A stretch of DNA of 44,314 bases from positions 1 through 44,314 of the forward strand of contig DWWQ01000015.1 in assembly GCA_019119615.1 (NCBI GenBank), written 5' to 3'. The stretch is from Candidatus Alistipes stercoravium (GTDB lineage: Bacteria > Bacteroidota > Bacteroidia > Bacteroidales > Rikenellaceae). The translations under genes were made by a program, and so were the position numbers. Shown here piece after piece: positions 23,644 to 31,949 of this stretch (its first letter is position 1; every line of letters begins with the position of its first letter). Below the pieces are notes generated by a model, which saw nothing but the letters and a program-made list of their open reading frames with translations, was not told where the DNA came from and made no database searches.

Positions 23644-25563
23644 ATGAACAACAAGTATTCACTTCCGAAGGACGGCGGGCTGATCAAGGATCTGGCCCCG
23701 CGCGACATTCTCCACCGTTACGAGAAGATCCGTACAAACGTGTACGAGAACGAGTACAACGGCGTGCAGTATGTTGCCGACACGATCGTCCGCGCGATCG
23801 CCGCACATACCGCAGCGGAGCCGTTCGTACTGGGTCTCACGACCGGACGCACGCCGCTGGGCCTCTACAACGAACTGGTAAAACGGCACAAGGCCGGACA
23901 GGTCAGCTTCAGCAACGTGGCCGTCTTCAGTCTCGACGAATTTTACCCGATCCGCTCCAACGAGCAGCAGAGCCGCAACTACCGCATCCATGAGGAGTTC
24001 CTCAACCACATCGACATCAAGCCCGAAAACATCCACATCCCCGACGGCACGATCGCCGAAAAGAAGGTATCGGAGTATTGCGAGGCCTACGACCGCGCAG
24101 CGGGCAAGATCGACCTGATGATTATCGGCGTCGGCGAGAACGGACAGATCGGATTCAACGAATCGGGATCGTACGCCCGCTCGCGCACCCGGCTGGTGCA
24201 GCTCACCTACAACACGCGCAAAACCCAGTCGGGAGCCTTCTACGGACTTGAAAACACCCCGAAACTGGCCATTACGATGGGCATCGGAACCATTATGCGC
24301 GCCAAGCGCATCATCCTGATGGCCTGGGGAGAAAACAAGTCCCAAATCGTTCAGAAGGTTGTCGAGGGAGAGGTTACGAGTCTGGTGCCGGCCTCGTATC
24401 TTCAGGCCCATTCCGACATCGAGGTGGTGATCGACGAGAATGCCGCGCAGATGCTTACGCGCGAGCAGACGCCGTGGCTCGTAGGCCCCTGCGAATGGAC
24501 GCCGAAGTTCGTCCGCAAGGCCGTCGTATGGCTCTGCAGCGTGGTGAAGAAGCCGATCCTGAAGCTCACCTACAACGACTATATCGAGAATTCGCTCGGC
24601 GAGCTGCTCGAGCAGGGCCGCACCTACGACCGGATCAACATCGACGTATTCAACGACCTGCAGCACACCATCACGGGCTGGCCCGGAGGCAAGCCCAACG
24701 CCGACGACTCGACCCGTCCGGTCTCCTCGACCCCCTTCCCCAAACGCGTGGTGATCTTCTCGCCCCACCCCGACGACGACGTCATCTCGATGGGCGGCAC
24801 CTTCATCCGCCTCGTACAGCAGGGACACGACGTGCATGTGGCCTACGAGACGTCGGGCAACGTCGCCGTACATGACGACGTCGTGCTGCAGAATATCGAT
24901 ACCTCGCGCGAGCTGGGTTACGGAGACCACTATGCCGAAGTCGAGAAGATCATCGCCGGCAAGAAGAAGGGACAGCCCGAGCCGCGTGCGCTGCTCAACC
25001 TCAAGGGGTCGATCCGCCGCGCCGAGGCACGCGCCGCCGTACGTTCTTTCGGCCTGAACCCCGACACCAACGCCCACTTTCTGAACCTGCCCTTCTACGA
25101 AACGGGCGGCATCAAGAAGGGCCAGCTCTCCGAAAAGGACATCAACATCATCGTCGAACTGCTCCGCAAGGTGCAGCCGCACCAGATCTACGCCGCCGGC
25201 GACCTGGCCGACCCCCACGGCACGCACCGCACCTGCATGGAGGCCGTGCTCGCCGCCCTGGAGGTCGTCAAGGATGACGCCTGGATGAAGGAGTGCCACC
25301 TGTGGCTCTACCGCGGCGCCTGGATGGAGTGGGATCTCGGCATGGTCGATATGGCCGTACCCCTGTCGCCCGACGAACTGATCATGAAGCGCCACGCCAT
25401 CTACCGCCACCTCTCGCAGAAGGATATCATGCCCTTCCCGGGCGACGATCCCCGCGAGTTCTGGCAGCGGGCCGAGGAGCGTACGCAGAATACCGCCAAA
25501 CTCTACGACCTGCTCGGCATGGCCGAATACCAGGCCATCGAGGTCTTCGTAAGAATGTTCTAA
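23644..25563 (+). CDS. Fusion of NagB-like and PIG-L deacetylase-like domains
   Basis: This is a 639-residue two-domain protein. Residues about 30-285 match glucosamine-6-phosphate deaminase: [20 protein letters not shown] and VFSLDEF, where Asp98 equals catalytic Asp72 of E. coli NagB. However, the active-site loop reads [13 protein letters not shown] (162-174). The expected Asp141 and His143 are replaced by Asn166 and Gln168, while Glu173 remains. Residues about 365-620 are PIG-L-like, with the zinc motif [14 protein letters not shown] (371-384) and [11 protein letters not shown], typical of GlcNAc-type deacetylases. The natural reading is a deacetylase joined to a non-catalytic or altered sugar-phosphate domain. 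A canonical nagB follows. Such fusions are known in Bacteroidota and are usually annotated simply as NagB. Confidence 0.85.
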   Translation: MNNKYSLPKDGGLIKDLAPRDILHRYEKIRTNVYENEYNGVQYVADTIVRAIAAHTAAEPFVLGLTTGRTPLGLYNELVKRHKAGQVSFSNVAVFSLDEFYPIRSNEQQSRNYRIHEEFLNHIDIKPENIHIPDGTIAEKKVSEYCEAYDRAAGKIDLMIIGVGENGQIGFNESGSYARSRTRLVQLTYNTRKTQSGAFYGLENTPKLAITMGIGTIMRAKRIILMAWGENKSQIVQKVVEGEVTSLVPASYLQAHSDIEVVIDENAAQMLTREQTPWLVGPCEWTPKFVRKAVVWLCSVVKKPILKLTYNDYIENSLGELLEQGRTYDRINIDVFNDLQHTITGWPGGKPNADDSTRPVSSTPFPKRVVIFSPHPDDDVISMGGTFIRLVQQGHDVHVAYETSGNVAVHDDVVLQNIDTSRELGYGDHYAEVEKIIAGKKKGQPEPRALLNLKGSIRRAEARAAVRSFGLNPDTNAHFLNLPFYETGGIKKGQLSEKDINIIVELLRKVQPHQIYAAGDLADPHGTHRTCMEAVLAALEVVKDDAWMKECHLWLYRGAWMEWDLGMVDMAVPLSPDELIMKRHAIYRHLSQKDIMPFPGDDPREFWQRAEERTQNTAKLYDLLGMAEYQAIEVFVRMF

Positions 25564-25576
25564 ACCGACAAACCTG

Positions 25577-25616
25577 CCCGGGAGCCGGTACTCCGACCGG
25601 AGTACCGGCTCCCGGG
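25577..25616. repeat. 19-bp perfect inverted repeat between the two NagB genes
   Basis: The 19 bases at 25577-25595 (CCCGGGAGCC and on) are the exact reverse complement of 25598-25616, with two bases between. In RNA this makes a very stable hairpin with a 4-base loop. TCCAAAAAACAAACGCC and the nagB ATG follow directly. There is no T-run on the plus strand, so it is not a normal terminator for that strand. Confidence 0.9.
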
Positions 25617-25633
25617 TCCAAAAAACAAACGCC

Positions 25634-26428
25634 ATGCGTCTTATTATCGAAAATACCCCGCAGCAGGTAGCCCAGTGGGCCGCCAACTACATCATCGAGC
25701 AGATCCGCAACAAGGCACAGCACACCTCGTCGCCTTTCGTCCTGGGGCTCCCCACGGGATCAACCCCGCTGGAGACCTACAAGGAGCTCATCCGCCGCCA
25801 CAAGGCCGGCGACGTCTCGTTCAAGAACGTCATCACGTTCAACATGGACGAATATGTGGGACTTCCCGAGGAGCATCCCGAGAGCTACCACTCGTTCATG
25901 TGGAACAACTTCTTCAAGCACATCGACATCAACCCCGACAATGTCAATATTCTCAACGGCAATGCCGAGGATCTGGTCAAGGAGTGCGCCGACTACGAGG
26001 CCCGCATCGTCGAGGCCGGCGGTATCGACCTCTTCATGGGCGGTGTCGGCGAGGACGGACACATCGCCTTCAACGAACCCTTCTCGTCGCTCACCTCGCG
26101 CACGCGCATCAAGACCCTGACGCAGGACACGATCCAGGTCAATTCGCGCTTCTTCGGCGGCGACGTTACGCTCGTGCCGAAGACGGCCCTGACGGTAGGT
26201 GTCGGCACGGTGCTTTCGGCCAAGAAGGTGCTGATCCTCGCCACGGGACCCAAGAAGGCCCGAGCCGTACGCCACGGCGTCGAGGGTTCGTACAACCACC
26301 AGTGGACCATCTCGGCCCTGCAGGTACACCCGAACGGCATCCTAATCTGCGACGAGCCGGCCGCCGGCGAGTTGCGCGTAGCGACCTACCGCTATTTCAA
26401 GGATATCGAGAAAGAAAATCTGATCTGA
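25634..26428 (+). CDS. nagB: Glucosamine-6-phosphate deaminase
   Basis: This enzyme converts glucosamine-6-phosphate to fructose-6-phosphate and ammonia, the last step of amino-sugar breakdown. The 264 residues align with E. coli NagB without gaps as far as the active site: Asp72 ([10 protein letters not shown]), Asp141, His143 and Glu148 ([13 protein letters not shown]) fall at the same numbers. [12 protein letters not shown] binds the phosphate. It is the fourth gene of the operon, 70 bp after the NagB/PIG-L fusion, with a strong hairpin between that may set its separate expression. A strong terminator follows. Confidence 0.97.
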   Translation: MRLIIENTPQQVAQWAANYIIEQIRNKAQHTSSPFVLGLPTGSTPLETYKELIRRHKAGDVSFKNVITFNMDEYVGLPEEHPESYHSFMWNNFFKHIDINPDNVNILNGNAEDLVKECADYEARIVEAGGIDLFMGGVGEDGHIAFNEPFSSLTSRTRIKTLTQDTIQVNSRFFGGDVTLVPKTALTVGVGTVLSAKKVLILATGPKKARAVRHGVEGSYNHQWTISALQVHPNGILICDEPAAGELRVATYRYFKDIEKENLI

Positions 26429-26448
26429 TATCCTCCGAAGGTCGAAAC

Positions 26449-26480
26449 AAGCCCCGCATGGTACCATGCGGGGCTTTTCG
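26449..26480 (+). terminator. Terminator of the NahK/NagB operon
   Basis: AAGCCCCGCATG (26449-26460) and CATGCGGGGCTT (26465-26476) pair perfectly around GTAC, followed by TTCGTTG. It may also work from the other side. Confidence 0.85.
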
Positions 26481-26513
26481 TTGTCCGGCCGCCGCTGTCA
26501 GGCGGCCTGCGGC

Positions 26514-26549
26514 ATAAAAAAGCCGCCGGAACCCGATGGCCCCGGCGGC
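26514..26549 (-). terminator. Terminator of the DUF4465 gene
   Basis: GCCGCCGG (26522-26529) pairs with CCGGCGGC (26542-26549). On the minus strand the stem lies just after the DUF4465 stop codon and is followed by TTTTTTATG. Confidence 0.8.
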
Positions 26550-26565
26550 AGAAAAACGCCCCGTC

Positions 26566-27327
26566 CTATTTACGATAGGTCAGATCGTCAAGGGCAAAAT
26601 AGTTGGGTACAAAGCCCGTGGGATCGTCATTCTCGGTCGTGAAGGTCAGCGACGTAACGCTGCCCAGCGACTTGAGATCCACAACCTCCCAGCCGCTTTT
26701 CACCTTCTTCGAGGCGGCGTCGGCCATCTGCACGCGGATCTCGCCGGTCTTCGTGCCCTTGTTCCAGCCCGATACGATCACATAAGCATCCACCACCTCG
26801 GCCTTCGAGCTGCCCTCGAACCAGAGATAGAAATAGGTCGTATTGGCAAGCGCCACCGTAAGCGGCTTTACCTCGCCCTGGAACTCGATGGTCGGAATGC
26901 CTGCGCCCTTGGCCGAGTCGTAGGAATCGTAGTAACCCACGGCAAAGTTCTTCGAACCGCCGGCTCCTCCCGCAGCATACACGCTCTTGTCGTTCGCATA
27001 ACCCTCGGTCGTCCGGTCGGTGCAGTTCGAGACGATAAAGCCGTACCAGGTGTCGTACGTTCCGCCGTAATCGTTGAAATAGCTCTTCACCGACGCGTCC
27101 TCCTCGGTATAGAGCGTTCCCGAGAAGATATTGGTCAGCATGGGGTTACCCTGCCAATCGACATCCTCCTGCTGCGTGGCCTTCGGTTTGCCCCACAAAT
27201 AACCGCCATCACCGAGCTCCGCGCTCTCGAAATCCAGCGTAACCGTCGGATCGGCCGCATTGTCGTCGTTGTCCGAGCAGGCGGCAAAAGCACATGCCGC
27301 AAAAGCCAAAAAGAATAATTTTTTCAT
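26566..27327 (-). CDS. DUF4465 surface lipoprotein, BtuH-like cobalamin-binding candidate
   Basis: This is a 253-residue lipoprotein. The signal peptide MKKLFFLAFAACAFAAC is followed by SDNDDNAAD, an acidic stretch like the export signal that sends Bacteroidota lipoproteins to the cell surface. The body fits DUF4465: VTLDFESAELGDGGYLWGK, YDTWYGFIVSNCTDRTTEGY, KNFAVGYYDSY and FAVDDLTY-like end (YFALDDLTYRK). DUF4465 proteins named BtuH have been reported to bind vitamin B12 at the Bacteroides surface; that is from memory. The cobalamin riboswitch in its 5' leader strongly supports such a role. No btuB, btuG or other transport gene is in the window, so it is an orphan unit. The start at 27327 is preferred over 27360 because it gives the clean signal peptide. 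Confidence 0.85.
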   Translation of the reverse strand: MKKLFFLAFAACAFAACSDNDDNAADPTVTLDFESAELGDGGYLWGKPKATQQEDVDWQGNPMLTNIFSGTLYTEEDASVKSYFNDYGGTYDTWYGFIVSNCTDRTTEGYANDKSVYAAGGAGGSKNFAVGYYDSYDSAKGAGIPTIEFQGEVKPLTVALANTTYFYLWFEGSSKAEVVDAYVIVSGWNKGTKTGEIRVQMADAASKKVKSGWEVVDLKSLGSVTSLTFTTENDDPTGFVPNYFALDDLTYRK

Positions 27328-27483
27328 CGTTTTGATATGGTTAAGAGTGAATGAATTCACCGTTCCGCCCGGGAAACTGGTCAGACTCTTCTCCTTTTAC
27401 GCATACAACCGATGATCGCACCGAAACCCATTCGGGTCAAAGTCCGACGCACCGTTCTCCGCAGTCATCGTTCGAAAAGAGGC

Positions 27484-27675
27484 TCCCATACCGGGAGTAC
27501 AAGGCAGGTCTTCTGGCTTGTCCCTGCCGCAACGCCTTCCCAATCCAATAAGAATCAGTGGCTTAAAGCATGTTGCGACAATATTGCGGGACTTACAGCA
27601 GCGGGAACTGCTGCCGATTTTCACGGCATTCCCATTTAATCGCGCGGGATCTCGCCGGATCCTTTACGAACCATT
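27484..27675 (-). ncRNA. Cobalamin riboswitch
   Basis: The minus strand carries the AdoCbl riboswitch core in order. The first part is AAATGGGAATGCCGTG then AAAATCGGC (about 27636-27612), followed by GCAGTTCCCGCTGCTGTAAG (27610-27591, reading on the minus strand). AAGCCACTG and GGGAAGGC form the peripheral region, and the 3' core AAGCCAGAAGACCTGCC is at 27518-27502. A further hairpin (CTCCCGGTATGGGAG, 27483-27497 region) follows. It precedes the DUF4465 gene by about 150 bases. In the family, cobalamin binding reduces expression, so the lipoprotein should be made when B12 is scarce. The exact ends are approximate. Confidence 0.95.
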
Positions 27676-27681
27676 GCGGCG

Positions 27682-27710
27682 CAAAAATACGAAATAAATT
27701 CGTATCTTTG
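27682..27710. promoter_or_regulatory. Symmetric divergent promoter between riboswitch and fabD
   Basis: Two -7 boxes face away from each other: TATTTTTG on the minus strand (27682-27689) for the riboswitch transcript and TATCTTTG on the plus strand (27703-27710) for fabD. Both are part of one near-perfect palindrome: CAAAAATACGAA (27682-27693), ATAAA, TTCGTATCTTTG (27699-27710), one mismatch in 12 per arm. Neither has a TTTG at the usual -33 distance. Confidence 0.65.
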
Positions 27711-27739
27711 CCCCTGCAAACAAAAAAATTGCTGTAACC

Positions 27740-28621
27740 ATGAAGCATGCATACGTTTTCCCCGGTCAGGGGGCCCAGGCTGTCGGCATGGGTAAAGACC
27801 TCTACGACAACGTTCCCGTTGCCAAGGAGCTGTTCGAGAAGGCCAACGAGATCCTCGGATTCCGCATTACGGACATCATGTTCGCCGGGACGGACGAGGA
27901 ACTCAAGCAGACCAAAGTTACGCAGCCCGCGGTATTCCTCCACTCGGTTATCATGGCCAAGGCCCTCGGCGTAAAACCCGATGCCGTCGCCGGACACTCG
28001 CTCGGCGAGTTCTCGGCACTGGTCGTTGCCGGAGCCCTCTCGTTCGAGGACGGACTGAAACTCGTGTCGAAACGTGCCATGGCCATGCAGGCCGCCTGTG
28101 AGGCGCAGCCCGGAACGATGGCCGCCATCCTCGGCCTTGAGGACAAGACCGTCGAGGAGATCTGCAACTCGATAGACGGCGTGGTCGTAGCCGCCAACTA
28201 CAACTGCCCGGGACAGCTCGTGATCTCCGGCGCCGTGGAGGCCGTGGAGGCCGCCTGCGAGAAGGCCAAGGCTGCCGGTGCCCGCCGTGCGCTGCGTCTG
28301 CCCGTCGGCGGAGCGTTCCACTCCCCGCTCATGGAGCCCGCCAAGCAGGAACTCGAAAAGGCCATCAACGAGGCCCCGTTCCAGACCCCGACCTGCCCGA
28401 TCTACCAAAACGTGGACGCAAAACCCTATACGGACCCCGCAGCCATCAAGGCCAACCTGATCGCCCAGCTGACGGCTCCCGTACGCTGGACCTACATCGT
28501 CAAGAACATGCTGGCCGACGGCGTTACGGAGTTTACCGAACTCGGCCCGGGCACGGTGCTTCAGGGACTGATCCGCAAGGTTAATTCCGAAGTCAGCGTA
28601 GAATCGAAATCGACGCTGTAA
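27740..28621 (+). CDS. fabD: Malonyl CoA-acyl carrier protein transacylase
   Basis: FabD moves the malonyl group from CoA to acyl carrier protein to start fatty acid elongation. The 293-residue protein has the N-terminal FPGQGAQAVGMG, the nucleophile Ser87 in VAGHSLGEFSALV, and the catalytic His194 in GGAFHSPLM. The oxyanion and arginine segment KRAMAMQAAC is also present. Here it stands alone, not in a fab operon, with its own TATCTTTG box 29 bp before the ATG and a strong terminator behind. The promoter is shared back-to-back with the cobalamin riboswitch transcript. Confidence 0.96.
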   Translation: MKHAYVFPGQGAQAVGMGKDLYDNVPVAKELFEKANEILGFRITDIMFAGTDEELKQTKVTQPAVFLHSVIMAKALGVKPDAVAGHSLGEFSALVVAGALSFEDGLKLVSKRAMAMQAACEAQPGTMAAILGLEDKTVEEICNSIDGVVVAANYNCPGQLVISGAVEAVEAACEKAKAAGARRALRLPVGGAFHSPLMEPAKQELEKAINEAPFQTPTCPIYQNVDAKPYTDPAAIKANLIAQLTAPVRWTYIVKNMLADGVTEFTELGPGTVLQGLIRKVNSEVSVESKSTL

Positions 28622-28640
28622 GCGGTCCGAATCGCACGAA

Positions 28641-28678
28641 AAACGGAACAATCTGGCAACCAGATTGTTCCGTTTTTT
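28641..28678 (+). terminator. Terminator of fabD
   Basis: AAACGGAACAATCTGG (28641-28656) pairs perfectly with CCAGATTGTTCCGTTT (28660-28675) around CAA, followed by more T. It is a very strong 16-bp hairpin. Confidence 0.93.
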
Positions 28679-28721
28679 ATTATTTAAAACACAAAATAAC
28701 TTATTAAATTTATTAATAATT

Positions 28722-28753
28722 TTTGGGATATTTAAATATATATATTATATTTG
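28722..28753 (+). promoter_or_regulatory. Promoter of the NagC-like regulator gene
   Basis: TTTG (28722-28725), 20 bp and TATATTTG (28746-28753) lie in a strongly AT-rich stretch (28676-28750) that stands out from the GC-rich genome. The ATG at 28785 follows after 31 bp. Confidence 0.75.
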
Positions 28754-28784
28754 CAGCAACGGGAATCAAATAAAACTAATAATA

Positions 28785-30014
28785 ATGACATCTCTCACGG
28801 AATTCTTCAACAAGCAGGAGGACGAGACGCTGAAAGGCATTTCGCACAAGAACAGCATCATCAAGCGCAACATCATCGCGCACATGGCGGTAAACGGCGA
28901 ATGCACCCTCTCGGAACTGACCAAAGAGCTGCATATCAGCGTTCCCACGATCACCAAGCTCGTGCAGGAACTCGTCGATGAGAACATTGTTACGGATCTG
29001 GGAAAGGTGGAAACCCCCGGAGGCCGCCGGCCCAACATCTTCGGACTGGCCAATTCGGCCATTTACTTTGCAGGCGTGAACGTCGGACGCGACAACATGC
29101 GATTCATGGTTACCGACCTGCAAAACAACATCATCAAGGAGGAGAACGACTTCACGTTCGAGCTGCAGGACCGTCCGCAGTGCCTCGAACGCATCTGCAC
29201 CAATATCGAAAACTTCATCGCCTCGTGCGGTGTGGACCGGAACAAGATGCTCGGGCTGGGTGTCTGCATGACCGGTCGCGTAAATCCCGAAACAGGCCGC
29301 AGCTACAAGTACTTCACTTCGAGTGAGCAGTCCCTGCGCGACATTCTCGAGGAACGCATCGGCCTGCGCGTGCTGATCGAAAACGACACCCGGGCCCGTT
29401 GCTATGCGGAATACACCTGCGGGAAATCCAAGGACGAAAGCAACGTCCTCTACCTGCACATGGGCCGCGGCGTGGCTATCGGTATCGTCGTGGACGGAAA
29501 ACTCTACTACGGCAAGAGCGGCTTCGCCGGAGAGTTCGGCCACATCCCCTTCTTCGACAACGAGATCATCTGCTCGTGCGGCAAGAAGGGTTGTCTCGAA
29601 ACCGAGGTTTCGGGTATCGCCATCGAAGAGAAGATGAGCCGCATGATCGAGAAGGGGGTAAACACCATTCTCAAGAAACAGTACGACGAGCAGAAGGCCA
29701 TCCATATCGACGACATCATCCAGGCGGCAATGAACGACGACAACCTCTCGATCGAGTTGATCGAGGAGGCCGGAGAGAAGGTCGGCAAGGCCATCGCCTT
29801 CCTGATCAACACCTTCAATCCCGAGACGGTCATCGTCGGCGGCAACCTTGCGGCTGCGGGCGACTACCTGATGCTGCCGCTCAAGTCGGCGACGAACAAA
29901 TACTCGCTCAACCTGGTCTACAAGGATACCAAGTTCCGCATCTCGAAGATGACCGAGAGCGCCAACGCCTGGGGCGTGGCGATGCTCATCCGCAACAAGG
30001 TGATCGGCATCTGA
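28785..30014 (+). CDS. ROK family transcriptional regulator (NagC/XylR-like)
   Basis: This is a 409-residue protein. The N-terminal winged helix (about 24-85) reads SIIKRNIIAHMAVNGECTLS, ELTKELHISVPTITKLVQEL and VETPGGRRPNIFGL. The ROK domain follows, with IENDTRARCYAEYTCG, GKSGFAGEFGHIPFF and the zinc motif CSCGKKGCLE, and NTFNPETVIVGGNLAAAGDY near the end. The zinc motif and sugar-binding residues are intact, so it should sense a sugar or sugar phosphate such as GlcNAc-6-P. With amino-sugar genes close by, control of the NahK/NagB operon is the likely job (inference). The start at 28785 is set by the promoter; a longer in-frame ORF begins inside it. The GNAT gene overlaps its stop by one base. 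Confidence 0.9.
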   Translation: MTSLTEFFNKQEDETLKGISHKNSIIKRNIIAHMAVNGECTLSELTKELHISVPTITKLVQELVDENIVTDLGKVETPGGRRPNIFGLANSAIYFAGVNVGRDNMRFMVTDLQNNIIKEENDFTFELQDRPQCLERICTNIENFIASCGVDRNKMLGLGVCMTGRVNPETGRSYKYFTSSEQSLRDILEERIGLRVLIENDTRARCYAEYTCGKSKDESNVLYLHMGRGVAIGIVVDGKLYYGKSGFAGEFGHIPFFDNEIICSCGKKGCLETEVSGIAIEEKMSRMIEKGVNTILKKQYDEQKAIHIDDIIQAAMNDDNLSIELIEEAGEKVGKAIAFLINTFNPETVIVGGNLAAAGDYLMLPLKSATNKYSLNLVYKDTKFRISKMTESANAWGVAMLIRNKVIGI

Positions 30015-30556
30015 TGAATCTCGAGGGGCGGATCATACGGCTTCGGGCCGTGGAGCCGGCAGATGCCGAGATGCTCTACGCCTGGGAGAACGACACCTCG
30101 GTATGGAGTGTCAGCGGCACGACCGAACCCTTCTCCCGCGCCCAGATGGAGGCCTTCGTCGCTGCCCAGCAGCAGGGAGACCTCTTCCGCACGGGGCAGT
30201 TGCGGCTGATTGCCGAGACGCGGAGCGACGCACGGGCCGTCGGTGTCGTCGATCTCTTCGAATTCGACCCGCTCAACCGCCGTGCCGGCGTCGGTATCCT
30301 GATCTACCGGGCCGACGACCGGGGCCGGGGTTATGCGGCCGATGCACTCGATATTCTTTGCCGCTACGCCCGCGAGAGGCTCCATCTGCACCAGCTCTGG
30401 TGCGATGTCGGGGCGGACAACGAAGCAAGCCTCCGGCTCTTTCGCCGTGCCGGATTCCGGGAGATCGGTATCAAACGGCAATGGCAGCTGACACCGGAAG
30501 GATACCGCGACGAAATTCTGATGCAGCGCCTGCTGGAAGAGGAGGAGACCGCCTAA
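30014..30556 (+). CDS. GNAT family N-acetyltransferase (RimJ/RimL-like)
   Basis: This is a 180-residue acetyltransferase. RIIRLRAVEPADAEMLYAWE begins the fold. VGVVDLFEFDPLNRRAGVGI and DDRGRGYAADALDILCRYA carry the acetyl-CoA pyrophosphate loop (RGRGYA). NEASLRLFRRAGFREIGIKR is the typical C-terminal part. The pattern fits the RimJ/RimL or SpeG-like group acting on protein N-termini, amines or amino sugars; the substrate is not clear. The start codon overlaps the regulator stop (TGATG), so the two genes are translationally coupled. Confidence 0.88.
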   Translation: MNLEGRIIRLRAVEPADAEMLYAWENDTSVWSVSGTTEPFSRAQMEAFVAAQQQGDLFRTGQLRLIAETRSDARAVGVVDLFEFDPLNRRAGVGILIYRADDRGRGYAADALDILCRYARERLHLHQLWCDVGADNEASLRLFRRAGFREIGIKRQWQLTPEGYRDEILMQRLLEEEETA

Positions 30557-30580
30557 AGGCGCAAGTGAAACACGAGCAAC

Positions 30581-30616
30581 AAAAATCCCCGAGCGATGAA
30601 ACGCCCGGGGATTTTT
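30581..30616. terminator. Bidirectional terminator between GNAT gene and galK
   Basis: AAAATCCCCG (30581-30590) pairs with CGGGGATTTT (30605-30614), with an inner GCG/CGC pair and a short loop, followed by TT. A and T tails serve both converging genes. Confidence 0.85.
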
Positions 30617-30638
30617 TCGTGTCGTTACAATCCACCGG

Positions 30639-31769
30639 CTACTCCAGACGGCGCGATCCGTCGGAGATCACCACGTCGTAGATCTTCGGCTCATGGCCGT
30701 AGCGGGCGTTGAAACGCTCCTTGGCCGTTGCAATGAAGCTGTCATAGAGTTCGTCCTTGACCAGATTGATCGTGCAGCCGCCGAAACCGCCGCCCATGAT
30801 GCGCGACCCCGTAACGCCGCACTCCTCGGCTACCGTAGCCAGGAAGTCGAGCTCCTCGCACGACACCTCGTAATCCTTCGACATGCCCCAGTGCGTCTCG
30901 TACATCCGCTTGCCGACCGTCTCGTAGTCGCCCTTTTCAAGCGCATCGCAGACATCGAGCACGCGGCGCTCCTCACCGATCACATAGCGGGCACGCTTGT
31001 AATCCTCCTCGGAGATCCGATCCTTGACGGCATCGAGCTGCTCCATCGTCGCTCCGCGCAGGAACTCCTGACCGAGCACTTTGGCGACACGCTCGCACGA
31101 AGCACGGCGGTCGTTGTAGGGCGAGCCCACCAGTTCGTGCTTCACGCGCGAATCGACGAGCACCAGCCGGTAGCCCTTCGGGTCGAACGGGAAGTAGGCA
31201 TACTCCATAGAACGGCAGTCGAGGCGCATCAGGCACCCTTTCTTGCCGAAGACCGAGGCGAACTGGTCCATGATACCGCAGTTCACGCCGCAGTAGTTAT
31301 GCTCGGTAGCCTGGCCGATCCGGGCCAGCTCGAACTTGTCGATCCCGCAGTTGTACAGGTCGTTCAGCGCAAAGGCATAGGTCGATTCGAGAGCCGCCGA
31401 CGAGGACATGCCCGCACCCAGGGGCACATCGCCCGCAAAGGCCGTATCGAAACCGCCGATCACACCGCCCCGCTTCTGAATCTCCCGGCAGACGCCGAAG
31501 ATGTAACGGGCCCACGACTCGGCCGGCTTGTCCTCCTCCTTCAGCCCGAATTCCGACGACTCGCCCAGATCGCAGGCATAAGCCCGCACGCGGTCCGTAC
31601 CGTTGAGACGGATCGCCGCGACGATTCCCTTGTCCACCGCTCCGGGGAAGACGAACCCGCCGTTGTAGTCGGTATGTTCGCCGATCAGATTGATACGCCC
31701 GGGCGAAGTGTAAAGCAGAGCGCCGGCACCGAACAGCTCCTCGAATTTCTTGATGACTTTCTCTTTCAT
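30639..31769 (-). CDS. galK: Galactokinase
   Basis: GalK phosphorylates galactose at C1 in the Leloir pathway. The 376-residue GHMP kinase carries the galactokinase signature PGRINLIGEHTDYN (23-36), the ATP loop PLGAGMSSSAALES, the catalytic Asp in CGIMDQFASVFG, and SRIMGGGFGGCTINLV near the end. All key residues are present. It is monocistronic here, without galT or galE; a variant box TATCTTCG on the minus strand (31809-31816) may be its promoter. It is divergent from the glycerophosphodiesterase gene. Confidence 0.97.
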   Translation of the reverse strand: MKEKVIKKFEELFGAGALLYTSPGRINLIGEHTDYNGGFVFPGAVDKGIVAAIRLNGTDRVRAYACDLGESSEFGLKEEDKPAESWARYIFGVCREIQKRGGVIGGFDTAFAGDVPLGAGMSSSAALESTYAFALNDLYNCGIDKFELARIGQATEHNYCGVNCGIMDQFASVFGKKGCLMRLDCRSMEYAYFPFDPKGYRLVLVDSRVKHELVGSPYNDRRASCERVAKVLGQEFLRGATMEQLDAVKDRISEEDYKRARYVIGEERRVLDVCDALEKGDYETVGKRMYETHWGMSKDYEVSCEELDFLATVAEECGVTGSRIMGGGFGGCTINLVKDELYDSFIATAKERFNARYGHEPKIYDVVISDGSRRLE

Positions 31770-31921
31770 GTTATCGTTGGTTGGTTAGTTTGCTGCATTC
31801 GCATCATACGAAGATACAAAAAAATCCCGAATTTCCCGGCATCCCGGGCCCGAATCGCTCAAAAATCGCCCGGTTTGCCCGCAAAGAGGCTCTTCCCGGA
31901 CCGGGATCTCCGATTTTTTTG

Positions 31922-31932
31922 TATTTTTACAT
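31922..31932 (+). promoter_or_regulatory. Shared TATTTTTACAT element upstream of glycerophosphodiesterase
   Basis: TATTTTTACAT lies 18 bp before the ATG at 31950. The same 11 bases occur at 33743-33753 upstream of glpT. It resembles a variant -7 box (TATTTTTA against TAnnTTTG). No other part of the promoters is alike. Confidence 0.35.
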
Positions 31933-31949
31933 GATAAAACACCGCAACC

